Below the pieces are notes generated by a model. The model was not told where the DNA came from. It made no database searches and worked only from the letters and a program-made list of their open reading frames with translations. Below are positions 34,643 through 46,880 of a DNA stretch of 64,000 nt, in pieces (positions within the stretch are counted from its first letter, which is position 1; each line of letters begins with the position of its first letter). A program made the translations under genes and the position numbers. The stretch lies in assembly GCA_025200525.1 (NCBI GenBank), contig CM045762.1, positions 110,830,734 to 110,894,733 on the forward strand, in the 5' to 3' direction. The DNA comes from Camellia lanceoleosa. Taxonomy: Eukaryota; Streptophyta; Magnoliopsida; Ericales; Theaceae.

Positions 34643-37304
34643 TTGATTAGCAAAGAAAATCTTTATTGATGGAGAAACCATACATTACATATGAGAATAC
34701 ATCAATAAGGATGAGAAAGAAAAAAGGAAAACAAGGAAACCAAGCAAAGTGTTGGTGAAAAACCAACAGTAGCTCACAAGACCATGAACACTTGTTGCTA
34801 CCACCCAAAAACAAGCTTAACAGTTGTTTAGAACCCACTGAGTGCTCCAGCTATGCTTTGCCATCCTATATCTTCTTAGACCTAACCCTCCTATCTGGAT
34901 CTCTTTTTGTCTTTTAGTTCTAGCTCAATAATCTTGTTCAGAACATCATCTTCTGTCCCATTGAAATTGATGCCGAGAGATTTTTCCAATTGTATAGTGG
35001 CTTTAGCTTTATGGAGGAGAATATTGTTTGGGCTAGTAACACCCTCAGACAGATCTGAGCATTAGCCATTTGTTCTTCTTTGATGCGAAGATGACGAGCT
35101 TAGAAGTGTGCCGACTCTGATAACTTTATGCCCATGAAGTCTAGCAAAGCTGGTGAACCCCTCTAGCTGAACCTTCTTCTTTCTTTTTTTTTCTTCTCAT
35201 TCCGTAGGAGTTTTAGGATAGAAGCAGGTTGCCTACCTAAGCCTGAATGATTTAGGCTCAGAAATCCCTTCCCATTTAAATTCTTACTAAGTGCTTGGGC
35301 CAAATCCACTTCAATATTGATATCAAGCCCGATTCCATCTCTAGTTCCACTGAAGCTTATGAGAAAACAAGGTGTAAAGACTTGCTCAACATTAAATTTT
35401 GGTCTATGCACTGGCTCCTCTAACATGGTCTCTTCTACGACTGTGTTTACCTCCTCTTCCAAATGGCAATCACTAGGCCCTGTCCTCTGTTCTACCTCCT
35501 TGGTACATACTTCCTCTTCTCTACTCAAACCTCCATTCCACTCTGACTCCTCAACAACTATGTTTACCTCCATCGCACTTTTTACTTCCTTCTCCTTGTA
35601 ACACTCCTCTAGAATTGATCCTTCCACGACACTACCGCAGATTTTGTTGGAGCTATACTCTTCCAAGTGATGGTGCTTCTTGCTACAAAACTATGCTAAA
35701 TGATCTTCACACATAAGAATGGGATGTAGTTTACCCTTGCACTCCAAAAATAAAGTTTTGTCAATAATCTCCATACAAGATGTAGCCACTCTGATTCTAG
35801 TATGGGAGAAGGACTTTAGTTGACAAATATCTCGATCCAAGCTAAGAACAGTACCCCACACACTTCTAATGTTGTTGAGTGTGCCCCTATTCCAGAGATT
35901 TAAGGGTATATGAAAACACCTCAACCACACACATCTCTCTTGGTCAAGATAAAATCCTGGCTTCCATTTCACCACAAACTAACTCCATTCCTTAAACCAT
36001 TCTTTGATATTGCAAATATTTGATTTCAGCTCCTCTTGAGATTTGAAGGTTAATACTATATCTCGTCCTCCCCTTTTTTGACCATTACCTGATCCAAACC
36101 TTTCTCTTTCAAGACATTTTCAATGTTAATAGTAGAGTATTCAGTATTAAGCCTAACTATTACACTATCACAGAGCCATCCATGACCAACTTCATTGGCT
36201 TTTATGGTCAAACTTGCTTTCCTAGCAATAGTGGGTGTGTTCCCTTTTAATACTTCAACAAACAATCTTAGGCCTGTATAAGGAACTTCACCCCTATTTC
36301 TATTAGTTTCAGGAGGTCTTCTGATGGTACGGGGTTCTCTCACGCTCTGTTCATTTGTGTTGCTCCTGTCATCGGTAGCTTTTTTAACTTTTAGCACCCT
36401 TTCATCTACCAACAAACCATTCACTTTTTGAATGGCAATGTTTGCTGCTACAGGGCAATCAAATCTCACAAATCCAAATCTTGAGTTCATCATTGTCCTT
36501 CTTTTGAAGGGTATAAAGACATCCTTTACTATGCCCAATTGTGTGAAAAGTTTGAACTTAGTTTTAGCATCCATAACTATAGGTAAATTATCCACAAATA
36601 CAGTGAACAGTCCATGCTTAGCTTCCTTGCCTTAGCTCCACCTCCTATCTGCCGCCTCACTACCGGAATCCAACCTCCATTTCCTCCTTGTGCCATTACA
36701 TTTTCACCGAGGCATTTTATCAAACAGATGGAGTGCAAAAACTTTTAACTTGGAAAATCAGGACTAGCTCCCACCCTTGGCTTTCCCCAAATCACAAAAC
36801 ACAATTGACATCAGAAAGGTCAGAGACGATGGTAAAGGCCTTACTCGAATGTTAATGGATGGTAGAGTTGAAAGTCTAATCAGTCGTCGCCAATGATGGT
36901 AGCCATTTGTTTCCAAACAGTTGGTTTTCTTATTGAATTTTCTTAGATGATGATTGTTTTCTATGTGGGAGCGCCACCGGAGATAGCGAAACAAATCGGC
37001 GAGCGGTGGCTATTTGAGAGGAAACGATCGACAGTGACCGATAGGGCTAGTGGCGGTGACAATAATTGACAACACTAACTATAGCAGTGGCGATCGACAA
37101 GGTTTTATGGAGGGGTGATGATGATGATGATTTTTTAAACTGCCTGTTACTAAGGAATTCACTTACCTTTTTCTTCCCCATATCCTTTACCCATTATCAT
37201 TTACTTCTTTTGGTTTGAGTTTGCCTCTCTCTCTCTCTCTCTCTCTCTCTCACATATGAATCCACTCCTAACCTCTCTTTCTCTCACTTCTCACTGATCT
37301 TCTT
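34643..37304 (-). mobile_element. ORF1-only LINE, arm B copy
   Basis: It is flanked by the same 16-bp duplication. The 5' copy (37305-37320) is AATTCTTGTTTTAGGA read on the minus strand, and the 3' copy is at 34627-34642 with one change. It is otherwise collinear with 3000-5687. The GA tract is shorter. Confidence 0.85.
35163..36660 (-). pseudogene. LINE ORF1-like protein, arm B copy, frameshifted
   Basis: It has the same RRM and DUF4283-like order as 3660-5181 but different lesions. A one-base loss near 36635 breaks the N-terminus, leaving an open frame from 36595. One G is missing near 36075, ending the frame after VKKGEDEI, and other breaks follow before 35666. The six-A run at the arm A frameshift site is intact here. 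The acidic C-terminal part (35666-35163) is open. Confidence 0.8.
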
Positions 37305-40300
37305 TCCTAAAACAAGAATTGATAAAAATTTCCAGTCATTCGCACACGATACTAGGTATGTTTAATAACCAATTAGTCTTAAAGCATTAAAAACTAAAAG
37401 AAAAAATATTGTTGTTTCTTACCTCAACATTCTTGTTCATGTGCACCACAAAAGCATGCTACGCGTGCTTACTCATTGTATTATTTTTAATTAGGTTTTG
37501 GTATTTGGACATAGGACCATCTTACTCTGATATACACATTTAACATTGTCTTGCTCTAAATGTTTTAGCTATTAGCAAATGGCATTATTTATTTCAATAG
37601 AATTGGTTTGAAGATATACTAGTGAATCATCTGTTTCACCATCTCCGACTGCACCATAATCAACCACATTTAAAGTGTCTAATGTTCCAACATCTTCTAC
37701 TTGAATGCCTAAGCCAAATGTAGCAATACAACATAGCATAAGAATGCCAATTAGCTCCTGCAAGAAAAACATCAAAGTGTATCCTCAGACATACACAGTT
37801 TTGCACTAATGCATACACACATACATCAAGAGAAAGAAGAAAAACAAATTATTTACAGGAATGGAAATCATGGTTTTTAGTTTATAAGTGGTGGAAGCAC
37901 TTCTCACCATTGTATACAAGCAACCAAATGAAGATTTATAAAAAAAAAAAAAAAATTTATGCTTAGTGAAAATATAGATTTTTGAGACACATTATATAGA
38001 GTAGGGATGACAGTAGAATGCCTTGGGCCAATATTTTGAAAATCAAACTTTTTGCCACGCTTTAGTTTTACAACCCTTTTTTATTAAGCCTTTCACTAGT
38101 TTGTTGTGAAAGCTATAATTGATGTTGGTTATCAGATGGATTTTGGGTTGTATATATATTTATGCAAGTAACATGATATAATACTATAGACGTCCCCGAA
38201 CGTCCTGGGAAAATCCCGTTTTGTTCATTGGGCTCACTACAGTTCAGACTCAAATGTCATGGTTCTGAATCTAATCCTGCAAAGTGCAATGCAAGATCGA
38301 TAAATCACCAAAGAGTCCAAATCCGGCAAATTGTTTTAAAAATTTAATTTTTAGAAAGAAGTGCCAAACATGGACTGCTTTGCCAGATACAGAGTCACCA
38401 CCTAAATATTTTATTTTGGGGGAATTTAAGAAACCTTGACTCGTGCCTAAGGCTACGTGTCCGTCATCACCAAAGTTGCCTCAGCTCGGGAACTTGGGTA
38501 CGATTGGCGAAGGTCATGCGATGAGCACCCCCGCTCGCCCGATCAAAGATCGGCCACTACTAAACATGATATTTTGTTTTGAAAACATATGCGCTCTTAT
38601 TCTGGTGTATTAGCCTAGAAATACTATGTGATGCGCGCATCAAACAAGTATAGACTGGATTGCCTGAATTGGAACAAAACATTTCATGTTTGTCTATGAA
38701 AGCGGTTTGCTACTCGCAAGTTGGCTAAAATGTAGATTTTTCCACCCTCAAGTGGGCTTAGAAAACATGGCGATTTGCCACTCTCAAGTGGGCTTAAAAC
38801 TCGCAATCAATGAATTGTTCCAACTCAAGCAATCTAACCTTCACCCACAGGCATTCAGGCAGGTATATCACATAAGCAGTTAGCCTCATGGTAAGCATGC
38901 TATCATGGCAGCCACTCACACGCATGCAAGGATGCTAAAGCATAAACACTTACCGAGTACTCCGAGCCAAAACAGAAACTAGTTAGTAATCAACGCATGA
39001 TCCTAGCTATGCTGAGATGCCTAATGCAACACATGTAGGATGCAACTAAGATAGGCTCAGCTATTCTAAGATGCCATATGAGATGCTACAGGTAACATAT
39101 ATTCAACTTGGAATTGAAATACGATGCAGTTAGTATGATGCGCCGAGCGCAGTGCATGCAAAACAGATGAATGGAGGCAAACATATGAGCATAAGGATGC
39201 TAATTGAAACATGCCCTAAAACTAACCATCATAAGTTGGTAAATGAAAGGGAGAAAGACGTGGGGTTGGAAGACATACATCACACACACGCACACTTATT
39301 ACAACAGTTGGCCCTCTCGACGGAGGGTCCGAATAAATAATACAGAATCGAATTAACTAATTATTACACAACACTAGCTAATTAACAAATTAACCAAACT
39401 AGCATGCAAACTATGTAAAATGGGCTGCCTCAGCTCTGTTTTGAATGATAAAAGGATGCATGCATGTTCGAGTCGCCTTGTCGGGAAATCCATCGCGATG
39501 CCCCGTCTCGCCTTTGTTTGCAATTGATTTCAGAAACTTGCACAAAGCTCCAAGGAGATGAAACTCTACCCTGGGAATCTAGGGGGAGGCTGCCGACCAT
39601 CTATAGGCATTGGAGACCACCTACCGACCACCCTTGGTGGTGAAAACCAGAAAAGGTGGTCGGCCTGCCAGAAAACCTGGTCGGCCAGCCAGTTTCTTCT
39701 CCTGGTTTCTGCATTTTCTCCAACAAAGGCAAGAGAGAGAGAAGGCAAAGTATTTTCAACATATGTGTGCCCAACCACTCCTCCTGTCATTGCATAAGCT
39801 CTAGGAAGTGTTTTCCTCGATCCTCGTGCCATCAATCACGCATCCCGATTTATGATGGCCGAGGAGTCGAATTGCACGACTCAATGTGCAATGAATGCAC
39901 ATGTAAACACCTAAAGCCAACAACTCTATCATGGATAGTCAAGAGTGTCCGTGACAAAGAATCGAGGTACGTTTCGTCACTTTGAGTACGAAATGTCCCT
40001 CGTTTCCCGCGTTTGGACTAAACCCTACTCCAAACACAATGCAACAAACAATGTATGGACAAATGCAACTCTAGCATGCAGTCTAAATGTAATGCAACTA
40101 AGTGATATGAAGATGCACGAAATGACATGCAAGCATGCAGATGGCATACACTATGCTATGAACCAATCAATGACATACTTAATGCACATGGATTATATGG
40201 CATGCATACACAATGCACTAACATACACAATGTTATGAACAAGGCATGCGCAATGCAATGATCAAACATGTGATAACACGGACTATAGGGCATACAAAAT

Positions 40301-41889
40301 GCAAGATGGACTTAAACCAAGATGGATGGGCCTCGACCACACCCAAATCAGTGGCGAATATGATGAAAATGAGGCAACATGGTACATGCAAACATGCACA
40401 AATGCAAGGGACCAAATCTAAGGAACAAAGTGCAACTCTACCAAAGCATGACAATGATGAAATATGGTATATAATGACACATGTTCCAGCTCTGAAATGA
40501 CATACAAGATGGTCCCGAATCATGCAAACAAATCACCCGATGCACGTTGGATGGCATAATTACCGAAACTAGTGAAGTGCATTACACTAGAGGTATGCAA
40601 AGTGATACCTAAATGACCAAACCAACCCCAAAAGTCTCTATGTAGACCAAAAACAGTGGGAAAATGGACTAAAATGATGGCTTGCAATGCGCAAAAATGA
40701 AGCTCATACAATAGCCCAAAAATGAGGCATACAAGCACAACTCTCAAACGCATTTAAAAAGTGGAAATCATTGGAATATGGCACAAGTATAAGCTCTGAA
40801 ATAACATGTTCAATGATGCCAAAACATGAAAACAAATCAAGTTAAGCATGCAAGAGGCTTCAAAACTCAAAGCTAGGCAAGGGTATTGCACTACAAGCAC
40901 ACATGAAAAGCATCATTCGACTATGGGACCTCAAAACAAAGCTAAGGCAGCCCAAATCATGAATAAAATCAGTTTAGAACATGGCCAAAATATGCTAGAA
41001 TTAAGGGCCAAAACAACATGCAATGCGAGCTAGTGAACATGGATTACCCTACAAGCATATGAAGCATTCAAGAGGCCACTAAATCAGCAAAATTTAGAGA
41101 CATGAAACACCAAATAAAGCCCAAAAACCCACTGAAACATGATCAATGCATGCAAGAATGACATGCTCCTTTGATAGGCTATAAGAGGGGTTATTCTACA
41201 CATGCAAGAGACACACCCATGGTGACAAAACCAACTCTGGAAAGAGCCTAGGGAGGCCCTAAAAGTCACTAAAAAGGGACTGAAACAAGGTTTGGAGGTG
41301 TGCAAATGAAGGCTCCTTTGTAAGGCCCAACATGCTAGTAAACAACACTACAAGAGAGAGGCTCACCCCTCTCTGATTTAGGCCCTCAAAACCACATGCT
41401 CACCACTAAAAATCCACTAGATTTCAGTGGTAGAAAGGCCAAGCAAAGATTAAATCAAAGGCTTTATGGCATGGCTCAAAACAAGGCAAAATGAAGCATG
41501 CAAGGGGGTAGATGACCCCCAACAACAAAATGACCTTAAACAAACATCAACAGGATCTCAAAACAAGACTTTTTTTAGTTGACAACAAAGCTCAAATATG
41601 CATGCAAATAAAGCTAAGAGATGGATCAAAATAAAGCTTAAAAGAGGAAAAAAGTGTGTTACCCTTGAAGCTCAGCAAGACAGCAACTTCTCCAGCCCAA
41701 AACCAACTCTTTGAGACCTCTCAAGACCCTCCAAGAACCTTAGAACAATGGTGGAGGTGTGTGGCTGTGAGGTGTGGTGTAATAGGTCAAGAACAAGACC
41801 CTTTTGAACCTAAAACAAAGAGATATAGAGGGAAGTGTATGCACAAGCCTTAGACAAATTTCTCAACTTGTGCCAAGGAAGAGGAGGGC

Positions 41890-41902
41890 CTCTCTTATAG
41901 AG
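41890..41902 (-). promoter_or_regulatory. TATA box of the Ogre/Tat-like LTR
   Basis: CTCTATAAGAGAGG on the minus strand lies about 50 bases downstream of the G-box palindrome and about 25 downstream of the GCTTCTTGAAGAAGC hairpin. Equivalent strings are at 62370-62385 (minus) and 62930-62945 (plus). Confidence 0.6.
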
Positions 41903-41948
41903 ATACAAGGCCAAAGCTTCTTCAAGAAGCTACAAACCAAGGCTCAAG

Positions 41949-41974
41949 ATCCTCCATACACGTGTATGGAGGAT
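41949..41974. promoter_or_regulatory. 26-bp perfect palindrome with CACGTG core
   Basis: Centre TCCATACACGTGTATGGA plus four matching pairs on either side. The nested LTR is inserted only 10 bases away. Confidence 0.8.
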
Positions 41975-42454
41975 ACAGTCTGTGTGTCACGTCCCGTACC
42001 CGCCCCTATGGGTTAAGGACGTAACCGGCCAGTAATCGTGGGATTACTTACGGCCTCAAAACGGAATAGACATAACTCAACAGAGTAAAGGGGCCAAACA
42101 GAAGCAATAATCAAAAACTTTGTCTATACGTTAATAACCCACGTCAAAAGTACAGTACCATAAGTTCTTTAGGATAGGATCATCCAGCTAAGTCAACCCA
42201 TGACAAACTGTTTACAAATATACATAAAGTCCTTGCTAGTAAGACAAAATATAATTACACAACAAAATGGAAAGGGTAATTCTCGTGCGTAAGACACAAG
42301 GCTGACTTTCTCAAAACTCACGTTGTTCCTGGCAGACTTCATTGGGGCTGGGTTTGGACTTCCCTCGGCTCACCTGCAAACACATGAAAGAGCGTGAGCG
42401 ACAGCCCAGTGAATAATATCAATTACAGAAGTCATATAAACAATATGTAGAACA

Positions 42455-42850
42455 ACATACTTCAAACGGCCTTGGGCCCAATTCGTATTTCTACTTAACA
42501 TATGTACATTTATACCACCATTAGATCAAGTGATTGTAGTTCCAAACATAATGGCCTTTGGCCCATTCGGATTTCCATTCATGTCAAAACGGCCTTCGGC
42601 CCGTCCATTTATGTCAAAACGGCCTTTGGCCCATTCATTTATGTCAAAACAACCTTCGGCCCATACATTCGTATCAAAACAGCCTTCGGCCCATACATTT
42701 GTATCAAAACGGCCTTCGGCCCACACATACGTGTCAAAACGACCTTAGGTCCATTCATTCGTATCAAAACGACCTTAGGTCTATTCATTTCTGTCAAAAT
42801 GACCTCCGGTCCATGTATCTTTCTTATCAAAACGACCTTTGGTCTATTCG
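42455..42850. repeat. 30-base tandem repeats with GGCC motifs
   Basis: About ten units of the type ACGGCCTTCGGCCCATTCAT...GTCAAA. Open frames on both strands (for example 42502-42897) arise because the unit is a multiple of three and lacks stops. They are not genes. Confidence 0.9.
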
Positions 42851-43184
42851 TTCATTCATGTCAATTTTTGTCCACAATCCCAATTAGCAACTCATAAAGC
42901 TTATAAGGGAATAAACAATTGGACATTCATAAGCGTTCAAATATCGATATTACTCACAGTGATCGGCTTGTGGATTTGCCCTGGAGCTTGACCCTAAACA
43001 TTTCATGAACACAAAAGGGTCACTAACAGTTCAATCCGTTCTTTAATTTACATGTTCCTCTTTAGGCTTTATTCTTACCTCATTAATTCATTTACAATGT
43101 TTAACATATGCCTAAGAGGGATTACAAGTGAAAGAGAACGGAAAACGAAACACGGAATGCATGAACAAAATTTCAGCAAACAAG

Positions 43185-43425
43185 GTCCCCGCTTGAGCGT
43201 AAACTTCCCCGCTCGAGCGGACCCTTAAGGCCTGCAAAAGTACTGGTTGCATGAAAAATATGCTCGATTGTGGGATAGAGCGCTCGAGCGGAAGGCCTGT
43301 CCACAAAAGCTCCTCGCTCGAGCGTGAGATAGCCCGCTGGAGCGGATACCCAATTCTGCAAAAAGTGCTGGGAGCATGATTTTTACGCTTGAGCGGAGGT
43401 TCTCCCGCTCGAGCGGACCTCAAAA
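43185..43425. repeat. CGCTCGAGCGG palindrome cluster
   Basis: Eight or so copies of CCGCTCGAGCGG and decayed forms occur in 240 bases. Same motif as at 5935-6175 and 34155-34400, but in a different LTR family. Confidence 0.85.
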
Positions 43426-44499
43426 TTCTGGAAAACCCAGAATGTATTCTTGAGCTCAACTTCGACATTTCCGCCACATTTACTTGCATGCAATGGCTCA
43501 AATCACACATTTACACGTGTTAACATGCTACCAATACAAGATTACAACATTAGGAAGCTCAATTTCAAGGATTACACACTTGCATGTTTCAAATGACATC
43601 AACTTCAACTCTATCATACATATTCATGCATTTCAAGCTCATATCTTCTCAAATTGTACATGCATGTGATAAATTAGCCACATTCTCAACTTAGGTAACA
43701 CAAATGGTGATCAAGACATGAGTTTCCTTTAACATTTCACATGGATTACACACATTTGTGCTCAAACATGCAATTTCAAAGTAATTTCTTACATGCATGC
43801 ACATATTAAGCTTCAATTCAACAAAACTAGCCCAATTTCATTTCAATCCCCTTATGATCAAACCAATCCATGTTCTTGACTCTCTTTCAAGCTTAAGTTC
43901 ACAAGATAATAATTAAAATGCATGAATTTAATCTTCACAATCTATGGCAATTCTTGTGTTATCTTCAATGCATGCAAGGATCAAAAGCAAAACTCATATT
44001 TTCTCCCCTTCCTCTCTCTAATAGCTGACCCTCTCCCTTTTCCTCTTAGAGTTGATCAGCAAAGTCATGTAAAGGGGAAGGAAATAAGGCTTATAATATA
44101 GCTCCACTCACAATATTAGTTTAACATAAAATAATTGAGCAATTTGGCACTATTCATCAATTTAATCGATTTAATCTAACCCGAATCAATCTTCAATTAA
44201 ATTTCACCGTAGGCTCTAAAAATTATGCTAATCATAAAGGTGCAATCAATTTCAGGTTCTGTGGCCGGTAAGGCCCTCAATTTAATTTCCAAAGCGGATT
44301 ATTCAAACAGATATTCCTACGGTGAACAGATAGAGTTCCAAAATCACATATATCTACATAATGGCACACAAAATCATATCAAAACATATAATCACATATG
44401 TATTAGGGACCAATTAACATAATACAGAACAGGGGCATCACACTGTGCCTTCCAGCTGGCACAGTTGGCAACAACTCACAGAGACAAAACTGAGGGAGG

Positions 44500-44590
44500 C
44501 AGGCCGACCAGTTCAGGTGGTCGGCCGGCCACTTCCCCTGGTCGGCCGACCAGTTGAAAAGGGTCACCTCAATAAAAGGTGGTCGGCAGC
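44500..44590. repeat. GGTCGGCCGGCC / GGTCGGCCGACC cluster
   Basis: Short palindromic CG-rich phrases repeat four to five times near the sense start of the Ogre/Tat-like LTR. Equivalents are at 50585-50640 and, in plus-strand copies, 24020-24115 and 62690-62770. Confidence 0.75.
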
Positions 44591-45287
44591 CCCATTTGGT
44601 AGTCTCCCATCTTAATGCAAGCTAGTGGTATGGTGGGAGACCAGCAAATGTGGCTCGAAGACTAAGGAGACCAGCTTCCTGACAAGAAAACCGACTGGTG
44701 GAGAGAGAAGTGGTCTCTAAGAGAAAAGGTGGTCTCCCACCCTTGTACCACCTTCCAAACAATGAAAACCAGGTCCATGCCAAAAATGAACCGAGGCAGA
44801 TGCAAAAAGAGGGTTCGGGGGGTCAAAACGCGCAGCCGGGTGCTCCGAAAACAGGTTGTTAAGCATCGAAAGTGGTGTGTGACCACGAAGGTGGTCTCCC
44901 GGGCCACAGTGTCCCTCTAGATAGAGGAAACAAGGTGTGTGCCAGAAACCAGAGCAAACAGAGAATGTTAAGCGGTCCCACGTCGAGGCGCACGACCGAC
45001 GGCCTTGAAAACTGGAAACTAGTCTCCAAACGGGAACAGTGGCCTACGACCAGGAAAAGTAGTCTACGACCATTGAGAGATGGTCTACAAGACCTCTCCC
45101 TCCCTTTGGGAAGAGAAAACAAGACCTGGTCCGCAAACTGAGTCAAAGCACAAGAAGTTCGGAGGCTCGGAGGCAAGGCTCTCAAGCCAAAACTCCGGAA
45201 ACTCGAAACGAGCACAACATACACCATCATGGAGCGCTCAATCGATGACGTCAGAGTCTTAAGGTCGGTCAAAAATGGGTGTCTATA

Positions 45288-45300
45288 GTTGCCCCTCTTT
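45288..45300 (-). other. Polypurine tract next to the 3' LTR
   Basis: AAAGAGGGGCAAC on the minus strand directly precedes the 3' LTR start. It fits plus-strand priming and confirms which LTR is 3'. Confidence 0.75.
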
Positions 45301-46875
45301 AATAGAACTCAAAAGTCATAACAATGATGGGAGTGAATGTCAAAGCCGAAAGACGACCCATTTTTGACAAGGCCAAAGACTTAGACAAACAGGCGAGATA
45401 ATCAAAGAAATGTGCCCGCAGGTAGGGGCAAAATGCAAAACGATATGCACAAAGCCGAACATAACTCATGATCATGCAAAAAAAGCTGTAACGAAGCATA
45501 ACATGCAACAGTTTTAAGCAAGCCAAAAACCAAACTACGTTACAATGCAGAAAGGATGTAAGAGAATTATGTAATTCTCGCTACGTCTCATGCGGAGTAC
45601 ATACAATACCGTCTAGTTTGTCTGGTCGTGCCAGCTTCAAATGAACCGTACATACAATATCGTGCCTGCATAAGAAATAAACTCAACAGGTACAATATCA
45701 TTAGAAACATGCATAGCAATCCAAGTCAAAAGTGCGTGACAACGCAAGCGGAGGGATGCATGACAATGCAACCTAAGTGTGACGCATAACAATGCGGAAG
45801 GGTTGCAAAACAATGCAACCTAAGTGTTAATGCATAATAATGCGGAAGGGACGCAAAACAATGCAATGTACTAACAAGTGCAGATGAGGTGCGCAAGATA
45901 GCGCCAATGATGCAGTGCACAAAACAGTGCGATGCGCAAAATAGCACGAATGATATGCAATATTAGAAAACAATGTAATAATATACAATGTAACGAAACA
46001 ATGCAAATGATATGCAATGTATGTGAGATGATCAAACCACAAACAGTACAAAATCACACAAATATCATAAAGGGATGGAGATGCAAAATCAAACTACTTT
46101 TAACACAGAAAAGGCAGTGGGCATGAGCCGAACGATACCTAACACCAGCTAAGTGCCTACATCCTAGTATTGGCCACAACTCAGCATGGATGCTTACACA
46201 TAATAGAACCATGTTTCAACATGAAAGGGGTGCGAGCACATGCAAAACTATGTGTTTCGCAGAGAGACCACAAAGTACAAGTAATTAGGTGGCATGATAT
46301 AAGTGGGGAATGATCTGCTGAGGGAAGATCGTGATCCTAAATGCTGAATGTAACAAACTAAAATACGATGCAACGGATGCAATGAATGAATTAAATAAAG
46401 CGCGCAGCCAAACCACATTTTGCCTAGAAAAGGCATGGACATAAACAAACCACGTCTAGCACAAAAATGGTGCCGTCACCCTCAAACCACAATTCCCTTA
46501 GTGGAATAGGCACGTACACATAATCACATAACCATGCTTTAACGCGAAAAGTATGGGCACATGCCAGACTAAGCTTAACATGGAAAGGCGCAAGTGATAC
46601 AATGGATGTGCAGTAAATGCATGCAATATATTCTATATGCAATGCAATAGACATACTAGATGATGTAGTAGTTAGGAAGCGAAGGTACCTTACAGGGGTA
46701 ATTGGCAATGACCTATCTCATGCTGCTGGGGACCTTCCCATTCTTATCGATTGAACCGCAGGTACTACTTTTCTCACTGACTATGGTCGCAACTTTCCCT
46801 ATTCTCCAATAGCGTGACAGACTAGGTTGGTTCAGTATCCAGAATTGAGGTGCATACACATGCTATCTCAATCTA
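45301..46875 (-). other. 3' untranslated internal region, repetitive
   Basis: No coding sequence recognised. Positions about 45725-46060 hold a degenerate array with units around 40-50 bases built on GCAAAACAATGCAACCTAAG and GCATAACAATGCGGAAGGG. The region is interrupted at 46881 by a solo LTR and continues at 51366. Confidence 0.6.
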
Positions 46876-46880
46876 TGGGG

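Larger units (their letters stand above)
31763..37910 (-). pseudogene. Polygalacturonase (GH28) pseudogene, arm B, exons 1a-3
   Basis: Exon 1a is 37857-37910 with an intact GT donor. Exon 1b is 37620-37757 with the hallmark GAVGDGETDDS unchanged. Exon 2 is 32075-32212 and ends with the same TAG seen in arm A, plus a private TGA four codons after the FQG motif. Exon 3 is about 31765-31909, with an intact CAG acceptor and no 37-bp duplication. Exons 4 and 5 are absent, because arm B ends inside the LTR that lies between exon 3 and exon 4. The signal peptide region reads ELIGILMLCCIATFGLG. Confidence 0.9.
27912..38184 (-). repeat. Arm B of the large inverted duplication
   Basis: Reverse-complement counterpart of 1876-13403. 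At its right end the homology to the polygalacturonase upstream region runs up to the first base of the Ogre/Tat-like LTR at 38185, so this edge is an insertion and not necessarily the end of the duplication. At its left end it joins a truncated Ogre/Tat-like LTR inside a related LTR. Confidence 0.93.
41985..44442 (-). mobile_element. Solo LTR with CTGTG target duplication, nested in 3' LTR
   Basis: It starts TGTCACGTCCCG at 41985 and ends GGGGCATCACA at 44442, with CTGTG on both sides (41980-41984 and 44443-44447). Without it the host sequence reads CAGTCTGTGCC, as expected from the uninterrupted copy. It carries a 30-base tandem array (about 42455-42850), a CGCTCGAGCGG cluster (43185-43425) and a phrase, AGCCCAGTGAATAATAT, shared with the chromovirus-like LTR, which suggests its sense is the minus strand. 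Confidence 0.9.
38185..45287 (-). mobile_element. 3' LTR of the large Ogre/Tat-like element (with nested LTR)
   Basis: On the + strand it begins TATAGACGTCCCCG and ends GGGTGTCTATA. Both ends are one change from TGTAGACG / GTCTACA. From 38185 to 41979 it matches 58668-62460 closely, with many C/T and G/A differences typical of methylated repeats. Long stretches (40000-41600) are rich in the word ATGCAATGCA. A solo LTR is nested at 41985-44442. Confidence 0.85.

Noticed and set aside
1876..38184. Inverted repeat as the two ends of a giant DNA transposon
   Set aside because: The arms consist of a gene with its own nested insertions, have no terminal motif or target duplication, and one edge is an LTR insertion, so a segmental inverted duplication explains them better.
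42502..42897. 131-codon open frame
   Set aside because: It is a read-through of the 30-base GGCC tandem array. Comparable frames exist on the opposite strand.
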